Shown here: positions 1 through 24,300 of the stretch, piece after piece
Position numbering within the stretch: the stretch's first letter is position 1
Layout: every line of letters starts with the position of its first letter
Source of the DNA: Pempheris klunzingeri
Lineage: Eukaryota; Chordata; Actinopteri; Acropomatiformes; Pempheridae
Assembly: GCF_042242105.1 (NCBI RefSeq)
Contig: NC_092019.1
Coordinates: forward strand, 15,795,328 to 15,859,327
Reading direction: 5' to 3'
Length of the DNA stretch: 64,000 nucleotides
The notes under the pieces: model-generated
Database searches by the model: none
Told to the model about the DNA's origin: nothing
Seen by the model: only the letters and a program-made list of their open reading frames with translations
Made by a program: the position numbers and the translations under genes

Positions 1-299
1 ATAATACAGATAAGTTATAATAGACTTATAGACAAATAAAACAAACATCCAGGTCCTCAAAACTCCCAAATAAATAAAATACTAAGAACATGACCTGAGT
101 GGCCTTAATATTAGCTGTTAGCCCTATTTATACAACATGAATAATTTGTAATTAATAATTCATACATTTATACAACATTAATAATTTCAAACAACCAATT
201 TCAATGCACAAGTCGCTTATTGTTCATGTCTTTACGTAAAGATATTAAACATTTTTAGAAAATAATATTTCATTGCAGTCAGACTGCTGGTCTGCCATG

Positions 300-496
300 T
301 GAGCTTTTATTTTGAAGGCTCCAACCGGAAGTCCCGTATCCTTTGACTTGACACAGGTTTGTGGCGGACCCCTCCTGCAGCTGAGCGCTGTGTGATCCTC
401 CGAGGTGACGGAGCCTGCTGATCCTGCCCTGGTGCAGAGGGAGCCGAGCGGGGACAACGCACCGCCTTCGGCCGCAGCCTCGGACTCGGGCCGGGG
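300..496 (+). promoter_or_regulatory. RUNDC3B proximal promoter / 5' leader
   Basis: A GC- and CpG-rich stretch, in contrast to the AT-rich sequence to its left, runs directly into the RUNDC3B start codon. No TATA box is obvious, which fits a CpG-island promoter. The transcription start cannot be fixed from sequence alone. No ATG is visible between 405 and the chosen start. Positions 1-300 are AT-rich and I see no gene in them. Confidence 0.5.
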
Positions 497-13009
<12,513 letters not shown>

Positions 13010-14813
13010 GGAACGAAGAGCTAAAACAACCGATTACCACCAGGGCCGGACAATCCAGGAACTTTCTAAATGTACGTGATACTGATTTGCTGTTTGTAGA
13101 CATTTATGTTCTTTATTCAAAGCCCAGAGCTTGAACAGATGGAAGTCAGATTTGAAAGTTGTTCTTTGAATTGCGTTTAAACGAAAGCTCCAACAGGCTG
13201 AACCTCTGACTCTTCATAGAGGATCTCCAGCTGTAACTCCATCAATACGTGTTTAAATTATTTTGTTTTGTCTGTGTTATTTTTTTTTTTTTATATGTGG
13301 AGCATCATTCTTTTCCTTTATGGGAACAGTAAGTTGTAAGATTTACCATGTCACTTACTACAGTATTGACAACACGGTCATGAGAAAGTGTTTTCACCCC
13401 TCTCGAAGAGATTATAGCATGCTGGGAACACAGACTGTTGATCAGATCAGAGTTTGGGAGGAAACATTAGAAAGCCTCAGTTGGTGTTTAATCTCTCGTC
13501 ACTACCAATCGTTTGCAGCAGCTGAAAGTGTCTTTAATCATCTCCTCTGCTGCCACTGAACTTAGATAATTGTTTAATCTTAAAATTCATTTGATTTATG
13601 ACGGTGACTGCACCTCCACTTTTGTCAGATTATGTCATCAAAGTTTTGCATAATGTGGACTCACTCTTTGTTATTGGGTGTAAATGTTCTTGATGCAGTA
13701 TCACATTGTTTTGTTCTCAGGTAATGATCACTATGATTAATATTCAGTTCTTTAGCTTTATCTGATACAGACAATTGTTCCCTTTAAATATTCAGTATAT
13801 TAATGTGTAGTTATCACAAATAGATTGTTCCTAAAACTCCGTGAACTTTTAGGACTCAGTAAAGAATATCTTGCAACAGATATTTTAAGAATGACAAACA
13901 AGTGTATTTGCAGAAGGTCGGTATGATGTAGTTTGTATTATTGGTGATTAGCTGTGTGCCTCATGACATAGCCTTTCGCTCATTCTAGCAGTCTCATTTG
14001 CACACACACAGCTGATGTTTTATTTTTTTGCCTTTTACCCTTAATTTTGAATAAACTCTGCTTACTCCAGCAGTGAGAGTTTGATGGCGACATTTGAGTT
14101 TCTTGTTGACAATGAAAGGGTGAGACGATAAACTCTGAACGTGAATTTCCAAAGAAATTCAGGTATGTTTATGGAGCAATTGAGGCGTCACATGTGTCAC
14201 AGTCATCTTCCGCAGTCTCTTGTCAAACTGAAAAAACACACTCTCATAGCTTTACACTCACACTGAGCTGGCATGATGTTGCCTTTTGTGTGCGTTTGTC
14301 TCTCTTGTCACACAAATATTCACAGGAGATTGGAGTGGGGGGTTAGTGTGGGTGGTGACACAGAGATAAATCTTACATCCCTGATGTAAGGACTTTAGGC
14401 ACAGTGCACAAGATCCCAGTGAGGCAGCCTATTGCAGGACCTGGAAATTTACAATTATTAACAAACACTGTGACTGCCATCTGCTGGCGGTTAAATGAAT
14501 GAAAATGCATATCGATTTTAACAATGAGACAACATATTTCTCTTCAGTTGTGCACACGTGATCTATAGTAGTGAACATAAAATCATAGAACATTAAATTA
14601 TAAATACTAGTAAAAAGCATTTCATATAAATCTTGATCATCTAACATTTTGTAATGCAGAAATAGGTCATTTCTGTTTTGTTCACTTCCATTTCTACTTG
14701 TGTTATTAATTTGGCAACATGAGCCTTATGCCTCCAAGTACAGTCTAGCAGTATAATTAGTGTGGTTTGGTTTGGAGAGAAATGGACAGGAAAACCGGAC
14801 AGGATGGAAAAAA
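13010..14813. other. Convergent 3' region between RUNDC3B and SLC25A40
   Basis: The 1.8 kb between the two stop codons must hold both 3' UTRs and their poly(A) sites. It is AT-rich, and I see no further gene or clear mobile element. Confidence 0.7.
14050..14055 (+). promoter_or_regulatory. Candidate RUNDC3B poly(A) signal
   Basis: An AATAAA hexamer lies about 1.04 kb after the RUNDC3B stop codon and before the convergent SLC25A40 gene, so it is a plausible 3' end. Other signals could be used. Confidence 0.35.
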
Positions 14814-15795
14814 TCACGTGTTGCTGGTCTGCAGTGACCCGAGTATCCTCTCCTGGTTGTGTTTGCGGAAAAAGGCCTTTCCAAACTCGTAAGTGCTGAT
14901 CATGATGGCACAGGCCGGGGCCACTTTGATCAGCCGGGGGAGGAAACCTGACAGGGAGCGCACGGAGTGATTACGTGCCATTTAGTTGGATATAACTGCA
15001 ATGAGTCACTAAGTATCACAAAAATCTCTACCTGCAAACAGTCCACCGAAGCCATCCTGTGCCACAATCCTGCTCATCACGCTGAAGGTGGAGGAGGAGA
15101 CCTTACATGACACTGAGAAGACAACCAACACAAAATGACCCATTAACTCCATTCAAAAACTCATCACAACCAACATAGTTTCAGTAAAACAGAACACCGA
15201 TTCTTAAACTTTTTCATCTAATGTGTCTCCACTAGCGTGTCAGATGAGCTCAAGTACTCTTTCAGCACCACCCTACATGTTCCAAATGTGTTCTTTTGAA
15301 CTATTTAACTCCAATTCCTTTTTGTTTGTAGAAAAAAATCATCTTATTCCACAGTCTGACAGTGTCACTTACATATTCTGTGTCAGCTTGTTCCAACTCT
15401 TCATTGAGGCTATAAGATGTTTACACCGAGTGAATTACTTCAGCCCGAGACCAAAATTCAGCCTGACATATTTGGTATCTTTGGAGACTTTAAGAACTCT
15501 CATATTGATATCAGAAAGAGGAAATTGTCTTGGATTAAAGGGATCGGAGTTTGTGATGACTGGATACCCGACATGCACTGCTTGTTTAGGGGTTTTAAGC
15601 TTAAAGCTATTTAAAGCTGGTTCTGCTTGCTAGTTTTCACAGCTTTTCAGTCGCAGAACATAATCTTAAAATGTTTCATATGACTGAGGTTGTACAATGA
15701 CATTAAACGTAAAAACGATGCACCGGCCAACAAATTATGTTTTTTTATTTATGTTTTAATTTATGTTTTAATTCTCCTTTTAAACCCAAATATGA

Positions 15796-15832
<37 letters not shown>

Positions 15833-18800
15833 TACACACACACACACACACAGTGCTGTGAAAAAGATTTCTTCTGTTTTTGCTTTTGCAACAAATTTTA
15901 AGTTTTTAAGTTTTTTATTTTTAATACATTTGCAAAAATTTCTAAAAAACTTTTTTCACTTTGTCATTATGAGGTATTGTGTGTAGATTGATGAGGGAAA
16001 AAAAGAATTTAATCCATTTTGGAATAAGGCTGTAACATAACAAAATGTGGAAAAAGTGAAGGGGTCTGAATACTGTCCGTGTGTGTGTGTGTCTGTGTGT
16101 GTGTGTTATAGCCCCTGACAACTGAAGAAGCACCACAAGGTAAATGTACCAGGAATCCACTGAGGTACAACATGTGAAATCTTAATTATTCATTCCCTTT
16201 ACAAATTGAAATAAAAGAGATAAAAAATAAAGAGTTAATATCATAATTACAATTCTTTGCTTGTAGCTCTCCCAGCTCCACCTGTCTTCTTGTTTTGACA
16301 ACATCGAAAGGTAACGTTACAATAGACGCAATCTGAAAGAAAAGGAAATATGTATTAATCACTAGATTAACTATTAGGTTACAGTTTACTTATTGTGATA
16401 TTTTCTGTCAAGTTCTGTTTGGCTAGTCCTCATGTGCAGGATGAAAAGCCGAATGCTGCGCAGACACACTTACAGAGCCCGACACCGCTCCAGATATGAA
16501 GGTAATGGTGAGCGTGGGCTCTCTGATGTGATGCCGTTCACACAGCCAGTACTTGCCCTTCTCGTAGTTGTACCAATACATGGCTGAGAAGGGCACGTCT
16601 CGGAGGAGTGTGGGTCCCAAACCCCTCCACAGCGACAGCCGGCCCTCTGCCTCCACTGCCGAGCGAATGCAGGCAGTCAGCTCCCTGTACGACTGTTTCT
16701 GAGACTGCAGCTTCGTACGGATGAGCTCCAGGGGGCTGATCACTGTCGCTGAACCCACTGACACGTGCAGAGAAAACGGAGAGGAAAAAAGGTTCAAAAT
16801 ACAAACACCTCCTCTCTCGCAGCTTAACTGAAAAGAGTGAAAACCTTATTATCGCAGAGAAAACAAATACTCAACAGGTAACAGTGAGATTAAGAGTTTA
16901 AAAAGCTGAATTGGCACTGAAAACCAATTTTCATCTTGGTGAAGGATTATAATTGAAATGTGTGTGTATCTCGTTTTAGTTCAAGTGAATTATGAAGTAG
17001 CATCACAATGTCTTCACAAACTGTTTTTTACTCACTTTTTAATAATTGCTCATGCTTATTAAAACTGGGTTAAATCAAGTGAGGGTCACAATGTGTCAGA
17101 TCATATTTTCAAAATGAAATCTCAGGTAGGATGGAAGTACAAATACTGAGGGCTGTGGGGCAAAACATATGGGTGGTGCCTTCGAAAATCAATCTGGAAA
17201 TGAGACCACCGTTATTAAAATACTGTGATAAGTTAACTATGCTTGAAATTAACCTATACTTTTATGATTCAATAGGTGCATGTTCACCCAGTACACTATT
17301 GGTCAATAGATATGTTCCACTCTATAAATGATAACTGAATGAAGATGTTTGATAGTAATTGATGTTAAAGCTTGTAACCCTGTCCACAGACGTCCTGTGC
17401 CCTGTTCTCCTCAGGGACGCGACAGCAGTCAGCTCACCTCTAGCGATGGCTCCTGCCAGAAGTGGAGCCTCTGCAGCGTAGTCTCCCATCCTGACCCTCA
17501 GTGCTGCACACAGCTGGTCGTAACATGTGAAGTAGATCATTGTAGCTGGGACGGCCATCACACTTGAGGTAGCACATTAAAGAAAATATCCATGAATTAT
17601 GCTTCCATTAAAATTATTCCAGGCATGGAAAACCTCAATTACAAAAACACCGCCAATAAATTAATTAACAAGAAAATTCCATTACGATAATAACTAACAT
17701 TAATTAATCTTTGGTAATTGGTATTAAAAAAAAAAAAAACCTCAAGTGGTTTGCCACTAATTGGTATAACTTCAAACGAAAGCAGCCTTAATGAATGCAT
17801 CAGCTACAGGCTAAACGAATGTAGACCAGCCATGCTTGCTCAATAACTTGGCTGTAAGAGGAGAATAGGCAGAATCAAGTGCAAAGAGGGAATAAAAGAG
17901 AGACAGAGGACTTCACACTCACAGGGTTGGAGGCAGACCGCTCCATAATGACTTTACTCCTTCACGGCGAACTATCTTGATGAAGGCATCCTGCAGAGAT
18001 GTGAAGTTTAGAGTCAGTGTAGAATCAGGGAACTTGTCTGACTACCGACTTGAAACTTTTTAAAAGATTTTTATAAACAGTTAACATTGACATGCAATGG
18101 GCATGTGAGGTTTTTACCAGTGTGCCACTGAAGTGACCCGGAGCTTTGTACCAGGCCTTAGAGTTGCCATTTTCACACACACATATGTGGTCCATAAGTC
18201 CATTGCAGTAGACAAAGCATTTCCCTAAAAGGAAAAACACACGTGGTCATCGAACATTTCCTGTATTCATAAACATAATAGTAGACCCATACTAGACGCA
18301 GTTCAGTTCATACCTTTGGGGAAGGGGTTTTTCTGTGCCTGCAGTCTGATCTTCACAACATCCAAGGGAGTGACTGAAAAAGAAGAAAAACTTACTATGA
18401 GCCTCTATGTCTGACAATGGCCACACTGTACAAATTGTGACGTTTTTTTGTGCAAAATGTACATCTGTTGTTATATAACATATCAATGCTTGTACATGTG
18501 TTTGGACTGCTAGTGTCAGGTGAAGGCAGGCAGGTGAAGTCAAATGTGACACAACAAGAGAGTTTTAGTTTAGTTTTATGTTGCAGCCCTTTGTAACAAA
18601 TGCCTTACATTTTACATTAAATCAAACATTTTCAAAATTAGAACAGATCTTGTTTTTTTCCTACATTCCAGGCAACATTTAAATATCTGTCAAGAAAACT
18701 GCTTAAGTTTTCATAAATTTTAAACTTGATCCAGATTTGTAATATGTCACAGTGAACATCAAGTAATGTTTTATTTTATGAAAATTTCATAAAGATGAAG

Positions 18801-20047
18801 ATCAAATGATTATTTTTCTTATTGTTTATCTTCTTGTCTGCACCAGGATGTAAACGTATCACTTGGACATACTTTTGAAATAATTTTGGCTATCAAGTTC
18901 ATCACCAGGTAAAACAGGTCATTTGGTGAACAACTGTGTAAAGTTCACTCATTTGACAAGTTATGAGGAACATCTGGCTACAGAATTTCCAGCTGGAGAT
19001 CAATTAACCCTTCAGAGTCTGGGGTAAAACGGCGTTTTTTACTACTTTTCATTTTACCTTTGTGTTTCCCATTAAGCTTACCTTTTTCTTGCCTTTCTTT
19101 GTGTCTTTCTTTTCAGCACAACCTCACCTATGTGATTCTACAAGTATTTATCTATTTTGACATAATATATGGACACACTGTATGTAAAAGTGCAAAAGAA
19201 ACACAAAATCCGAGTAGGAACTAGTTGGATCTTTGGAGGAGTGGGGGTCTGCGCGGACACCTCTCGTTCGTCTTCACGCGGAGCATCCACTTCATCCTCT
19301 GAAACTGGAGTCAGAGTCTTCCAGTGGAGGAGTCTTCCCCAGATTCAGCATCTTCTAACTCGTAGAAGAGCTGTAGTGCGCGACTTCGGCTCTTCATAAA
19401 TTTAGTCTTAATAGGCCGATCGACAAAATTCAAACACTTGCGTGCACCTGCGTGCTTGTGTCACAGCTTTACGTTTTCAAACGTGCGATATGTGACTTTG
19501 ACGCCGTGTGGTGGTCCTAGACTCCGAAGGGTTAAGGTTTATCATATTTTATCTTATCTTGGAACTGGTACAGTCTCAGACTGAAGACATGCAGGTTAAA
19601 ATGTTTTTGTTGGAACTGTTGATTCAACTGTATGGTCATTTTGGAGGCTAACACATCACAACTCATCACAATCTAGAGCCTCAATAATGACCACAGACAT
19701 GAGTCAATGAGTAAAACAATACAGTCTTGTGCTGTATTAGACTTGTTTTAGCTTGGTGTACCTAATAAAGTGACCACTGAGATGTACGTTTCCACACTTT
19801 TTGAGTTGGCTATGTGCTGAAATTAGTAGAAAGGTAAATAAGTAACATGTTATGAGAAATGATTGGCAGTAATGTTGCATTAACACGAGCTAAAACAAGT
19901 AAAAACACCAGCCTGGATCTTTAAAAAAGAAAGTAAAAGTGTCTCACCAAACAAAGATGTGAGTATGGCTCCAGAGCAGGACGCCACCATCTGTTGGAGT
20001 GGAGTAATGCCATTACTGGCAGGATGAGCAGGACTTTGACCACTCAT
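14814..20047 (-). CDS. slc25a40: Mitochondrial carrier SLC25A40 (9 coding exons)
   Basis: Coding exons in transcript order (minus strand): 20047-19948, 18373-18314, 18224-18118, 17990-17923, 17562-17438, 16757-16474, 16332-16251, 15112-15032, 14947-14814. Phases join cleanly to 346 residues; human SLC25A40 is 338. The three carrier signatures are present: PLDVVK (36-41), PLELIR (162-167) and PFDVVK (256-261). Conserved text includes [56 protein letters not shown] and [21 protein letters not shown]25A39/SLC25A40 proteins sit in the inner mitochondrial membrane and are reported to import glutathione. The cysteine-rich matrix loop (Cys56, 60, 68, 70) is discussed under findings. The start at 20047 follows a T-rich acceptor (AG at 20056-20057); an upstream in-frame ATG at 20083 would fall inside the proposed intron. 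The donor after exon 7 (GTAATT) is weak. SLC25A39 is the main alternative, but [16 protein letters not shown] and the neighbours favour SLC25A40. Confidence 0.95.
15798..15852. repeat. (TA)n-(CA)n compound microsatellite
   Basis: About 32 bp of alternating TA is followed by about 18 bp of CA. It sits in the last-but-two intron of SLC25A40, directly before a Tc1 terminal fragment. Confidence 0.95.
15851..16078. mobile_element. Tc1/mariner terminal-repeat remnants
   Basis: Two pieces are joined. 'cagtgctgtgaaaaagattt' at 15851 matches the terminus of the Tc1 element at 36211-37823. From about 15940 the text 'tgtcattatgaggtattgtg', 'ggaataaggctgtaacataa' and 'gaaggggtctgaatactgtc' is the inverted repeat of another common fish Tc1 family. 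No transposase is left. It lies in an SLC25A40 intron; a (GT)n run follows at 16079-16107. Confidence 0.7.
18374..19947 (-). other. SLC25A40 first coding intron
   Basis: This 1.57-kb intron contains the piggyBac-like element at 19008-19531. It also holds a fish repeat tail 'gtgtacctaataaagtgacc' near 19757. No exon is recognisable within it. Confidence 0.7.
19008..19531. mobile_element. piggyBac-like non-autonomous element with TTAA duplication
   Basis: The element is bounded by TTAA at 19004-19007 and TTAA at 19532-19535. The left end is CCCTTCAGAGTCT; the reverse complement of the right end is CCCTTCGGAGTCT, 12 of 13 identical. TTAA targets and CCC-starting ends are hallmarks of piggyBac. 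At 524 bp it is too short for a transposase (about 550-600 residues). On the minus strand, near 19400-19290, an acidic peptide with [15 protein letters not shown] resembles the acidic N-terminus typical of these transposases, so it may be an internally deleted copy. That last step is inference. Confidence 0.8.
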
Positions 20048-20241
20048 ACTGTCTTCTTCAAACACAAAAACACAGTCAGACATCAGATGTTATTTCAAAT
20101 TGGTACGTTAATTATCGTGTATACAAGAAGTTTTAATAAGCGGTTATTACAATAAGTGTCCAGGTGCTGTAACACTGGCTTACATGCTGAAGACAGCGCT
20201 GTAGCTAACCTGAGTTAGCTTAACACTTTAGCTAACTTTAC

Positions 20242-20345
20242 CTGTTAGAGCACCTCAGCATCCACAAAGTCCTCCGTTAACACACACATCCCTCTCGGGC
20301 TTTTTCTAGTGGTCACACAGTGTGACAGTTCCTGCTGTCCTACAA
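20242..20345 (-). other. SLC25A40 5' non-coding exon (predicted)
   Basis: On the minus strand a good donor (CAG followed by GTAAAG, GT at 20241-20240) ends a sequence near the divergent promoter. It would splice to the acceptor just before the start exon. It contains an ATG (ATGCTGAGG) that is out of frame with the carrier after splicing. The 5' end is a guess. Confidence 0.4.
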
Positions 20346-21349
20346 CCTGTCACAGAAAAGAAAAGCTAAAACACGTGTGTATGCTCAGGGGTTGTAACCC
20401 TAGCTAACCTAGCTGGCCAGTGTACACAGCAAACATTACATGATGACATTTGTTACGCAATATTAATTTCAGCTAAGCACATTCTTGGACTTTCATTACA
20501 TTAAAAACAATCAAGGATATAAATACTTACATATAACGTATATACAGTGTTTCTATGAATCAATTTCTTGATATACATTTTAATTCATCTATAAATGTTA
20601 TTTATTTATTTATTTTACAGATGTGTCGAAACATCACATTCAAACACAAAAGGAGCATTTACTTATCTCTGGTGTTGCCAGGTTTATAGAGTTTCCGTCA
20701 AATCCCATCACTTCTCATTTTCGACTGGTATGGAAAAGACGACAGTAACAACCATCACTTACAGACAGGTGCTGTCCAAGAATAAAATTTGGACTTAATG
20801 TATTTCTGAACTGCTCTCAGTGTGAGTCGGGATCGTAGAGGATTATAAATAGTAATTGTGTGGCCGGAAAGTGTCAAACATGGCAACGTAGGCTTCGCCC
20901 ACCATCGGATTTAAAGCGGGAAAAGGACGTTTTTACGAAGCAGCTGTCTAAAAAGGTGTAAAACAGCTCACTAATGGATGGTTTATGGCAACAAACATGA
21001 TAACACGGCTCTTGTGCTGGTTATTAACGTTACGTTAGCCAACGAAATAATGTAACGTAACCTGAGCAAAGCAGCTAGCCGACCAAGTTGTCTGTCCGCT
21101 GAGGAAACACGAGTCACAAACTTCACACGGTAACGTTAAGACCACTTTTATTTAAGCTTTTTTTTACTTTAAGCCTCGGAAAACTTTACATCGACCATAA
21201 CGTTATTGTACCATTCAGAGCCTTTGGTTTAGCTACTTTTTGTGTTGTTTTGTAAATAACCCTTTCTTTGTTTACACACAGGGGGCAGACAAGGACTTCC
21301 TGGGGCATGTTGACTGAAGACAGGAGGGCAACAACAACATTTGTCCTCA
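20346..21349. promoter_or_regulatory. Divergent SLC25A40 / DBF4 promoter region
   Basis: The two genes are transcribed away from each other from this stretch of about 1 kb. It contains the E2F site at 20916-20924, an ETS-like 'ccggaaagtg' near 20865, and a short inverted repeat GTTACGTTA/TAACGTAAC near 21028-21062. An in-frame TGA at 21311-21313 closes the DBF4 frame upstream of its ATG. The extents are limited by the unknown transcription starts. Confidence 0.6.
20916..20924. promoter_or_regulatory. E2F consensus site
   Basis: GCGGGAAAA is the reverse complement of TTTTCCCGC and fits the E2F/DP consensus TTTSSCGC. DBF4 is an S-phase gene regulated by E2F in mammals, so a site upstream of it is expected. 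Use in this species is inference. Confidence 0.6.
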
Positions 21350-24300
21350 ATGAAAGAGAATAGAATGAAGCCAAAACGCACCCAGAGGCAAACAGGACCC
21401 AATGTGAAAGGTAATCTTTTTACTTAAGTGTTAAAGTAACTTGTGTTGTATTTATTGCTGAAGCTTGTTGAAGTCGTGTTTTATTGTGGAATTTGTAATT
21501 CTGGGTTAAGCTAATTAGCATCATCACCATAACTGACGGATATAATGATTTTTATGATGTTTTTTTTTTTGTTCGAGTTATCATTTTGAAATCTGCACAA
21601 TATCACCTTTTATTCAAGATATTTGAGTTCAACTATCTTCAGTTAAAGATTGCCTTTAAATGTCATGTCCAATCTAGTCAGGTTTATGACTTATTTAACT
21701 ATATAGCTGAAAACTACACCTTTGTGAAGGTTTTGTAATCTCTACAACACAGCCTTAAACCTATGATTTGGATCAAGGAATAACTTGACACAAAAACCCT
21801 TTAATAGGAAAAAAGGAAGAAACTTCAGGAGAAGTGACTTCCAGCAGTAGGTGCTCTGTATTAGACTGAGGTATAATCAGATGGTAAAGTTACAGTATTG
21901 AGAGAGATGAGATAGCATACAAGTGTTTGGTGTAATCAGCTGGAGTGCTTAAAAGCAAGCTGCTGTCTGTATTTCCAAAGCTGTACCTGTTAAAAGTTTG
22001 ATATTTAATAAGCTAATCACAGATCAATCAGCGAGTAAAAGGATCCTGTGACTTCTCTGATTGCCTTTTAGGCAAAGACGTCGGTGCTGGAGACAAAGAA
22101 TCCCTGAGCCAAGCAAAGCCAACGTCGCGTTTGTCCTCTCCTGCTCAAGTCAAACCTTTTGCTGGGAAAGTGTTTTATCTGGATCTGCCGTCAAACAGAA
22201 TAGCAGAGACATTGGAGCGGGACATCAAAGAACTGGGGGGGGTGAGAAAAAAATAAATATTTCCTCTCAGATTTTTTTGTTTCACTTCACAAGGGCTCAG
22301 ACCTGTGTCAGCTTGACATCCATGACTGATCAATTTATTTAGTTACAGAGTAATTTACAACATAATGTAATATTTTCTACTCACAGTAGCCTCCATCTTC
22401 GCCCTAATGCTGCTTTCTCCTCTGCATTTAATGTAGACTGACTGTTTGGTTTGGCTTTGCGTTATATTATTACAGATTGGCATTAATTAGCCCTTCAACT
22501 ATGATGATTTTATGTCTTTATTGTGATGATTGCAATAAGACCCACGCAGGGTGGGTGTTGTTTTTCGATATTAGTGGCAATATGGGGTTTGATTTTGATA
22601 CTTGCTAAATGAGGTTTTTCTATACACTTCTATAACGCTTTTTTTCCGTTTAATTACACAAACCAAACTTTTCAAATTTTTTTCTAACATTATGAATCAG
22701 TGCCAACTTCTGGTCAGTTTATGACACTGTGCTGTGGACAAAGGCTGCAACCATTTTCATGGTTGATGATTATTTTCATTGCTGATTATTTTCTTGATCA
22801 ATCCATTAGTTGTTTGGTCTATAATATGTCAGGAAAGACAACACCCAACGGGATGTTGTCAAATGTACTGTGTCAAATGTCAGCAAACCAAATATGTTCA
22901 CTGTTATAGAGGAGCAAGGAAACCAGAAAATATTCACATTTAAGAAGGTAGAATTAGAGAATGTTCTTTAAAAATTACTTATACTTAAATAGGTTACCAC
23001 AATTATTGCCGATAGTTGACACTTGATTGATTGTTGTAGCTCTACTATTTCAGTTATCGTAGTTACTGTTACTCTGGAAGAGATGTTATAAAGATCTTAA
23101 AGCTTTCCCAAAAACCTCATCTGGCTTTTCTCTTGTTTGTCAGACGGTTGAGAAGTTCTTCAGTAAGGAAATTAAGTATCTGGTTTCCAACAAGAAGGAG
23201 GCTAGATATGTGCAGTGCCTCAGACAGGACTCTCCTGTTCCCAGTCCAGACTCTGGACAGAGTTCACCTCAGCCTTGTTCAAACCCACATCAGCCTGGCA
23301 GCAATGGGGACAACATCAAAAACAGGTCTCAGGGCCAAACAGACACGGTGAGTTCACTTTCATAGTATCATTAACCGTTGATCCGTGCCACTTCTTACCG
23401 TTACTGTCCTGTGTTAGATATATATTTTTATTCTAGATAATAGTGTCATAGATTTTCATTTTCTGTTCTTTTGCAGTTTGTTACAAGTCGAGGGAAGTCT
23501 TTGGTGAAGAGAGTGGTGAAAGAGCAGGTTTGTTAAGTCAACACTATTGAGTTTACTTGGGAAATTTAACTATCTGTTTAGTTTTCAGTGCTAATACACA
23601 CTTGTTTGTTTTTAGGAGAGGGTGCAAATGAACAAGATCCTTTCAAATGCTCTGGAGTGGGGTGTGAAAATCCTCTACATAGATGGTATATTGAAGAAGT
23701 TATATCAGTGTTATAATACATCAACTGCTATGTACATGATTTGAAGCCATAATGGAAATAATGACTTACTGTAGTTATATTTCTGTGTGGCTTCTGCAGA
23801 TATAATGACATATGTTCAGAAGAAAAAAAAGGTCTCCAGCAGCCGGCGTCCTGATACCACTGCTGTCAAAACAAGTGTAAGTTTACAGGCTCACTCTTAA
23901 ATGCAAAAGATGAATCATATTTTGAGATTATTATCTGTAAAATGATTGTTTTAGCATTAAGTGTTTTTAAGGGCTTTTCTGTCATTCTTTATAGGTCAAA
24001 GCAGAGTCGGCTGCAAAGCAAAGCTTTCAGAAATGCAAAGGTAAATGTCTTAACTGAGCATGTATAGTTTTTACCCTGTCTGTATTTCTTTTTGGCAGAA
24101 ATGTTTATTTTTTTGATGCTTTGTAAGTACTTGCTCAAATTAAAACTGACTATGATGATGCTTGCTCCAGGGGGTCGGATCAGTAAACCGTTCGTCAAGG
24201 TTGAGGATTCGAGCAGGTAAGATACAGTAGTTTAAAAGAGGCTGGCATCCACTTGCGTCTTTGAGTTGTTTTACGTGTACTGACTATGAAATGTTTCCCT

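Noticed and set aside
15223-15633. A 136-codon plus-strand open frame inside an SLC25A40 intron
   Set aside because: It is antisense to the gene, has no recognisable domain, no splice support and an ordinary length by chance in AT-rich DNA.
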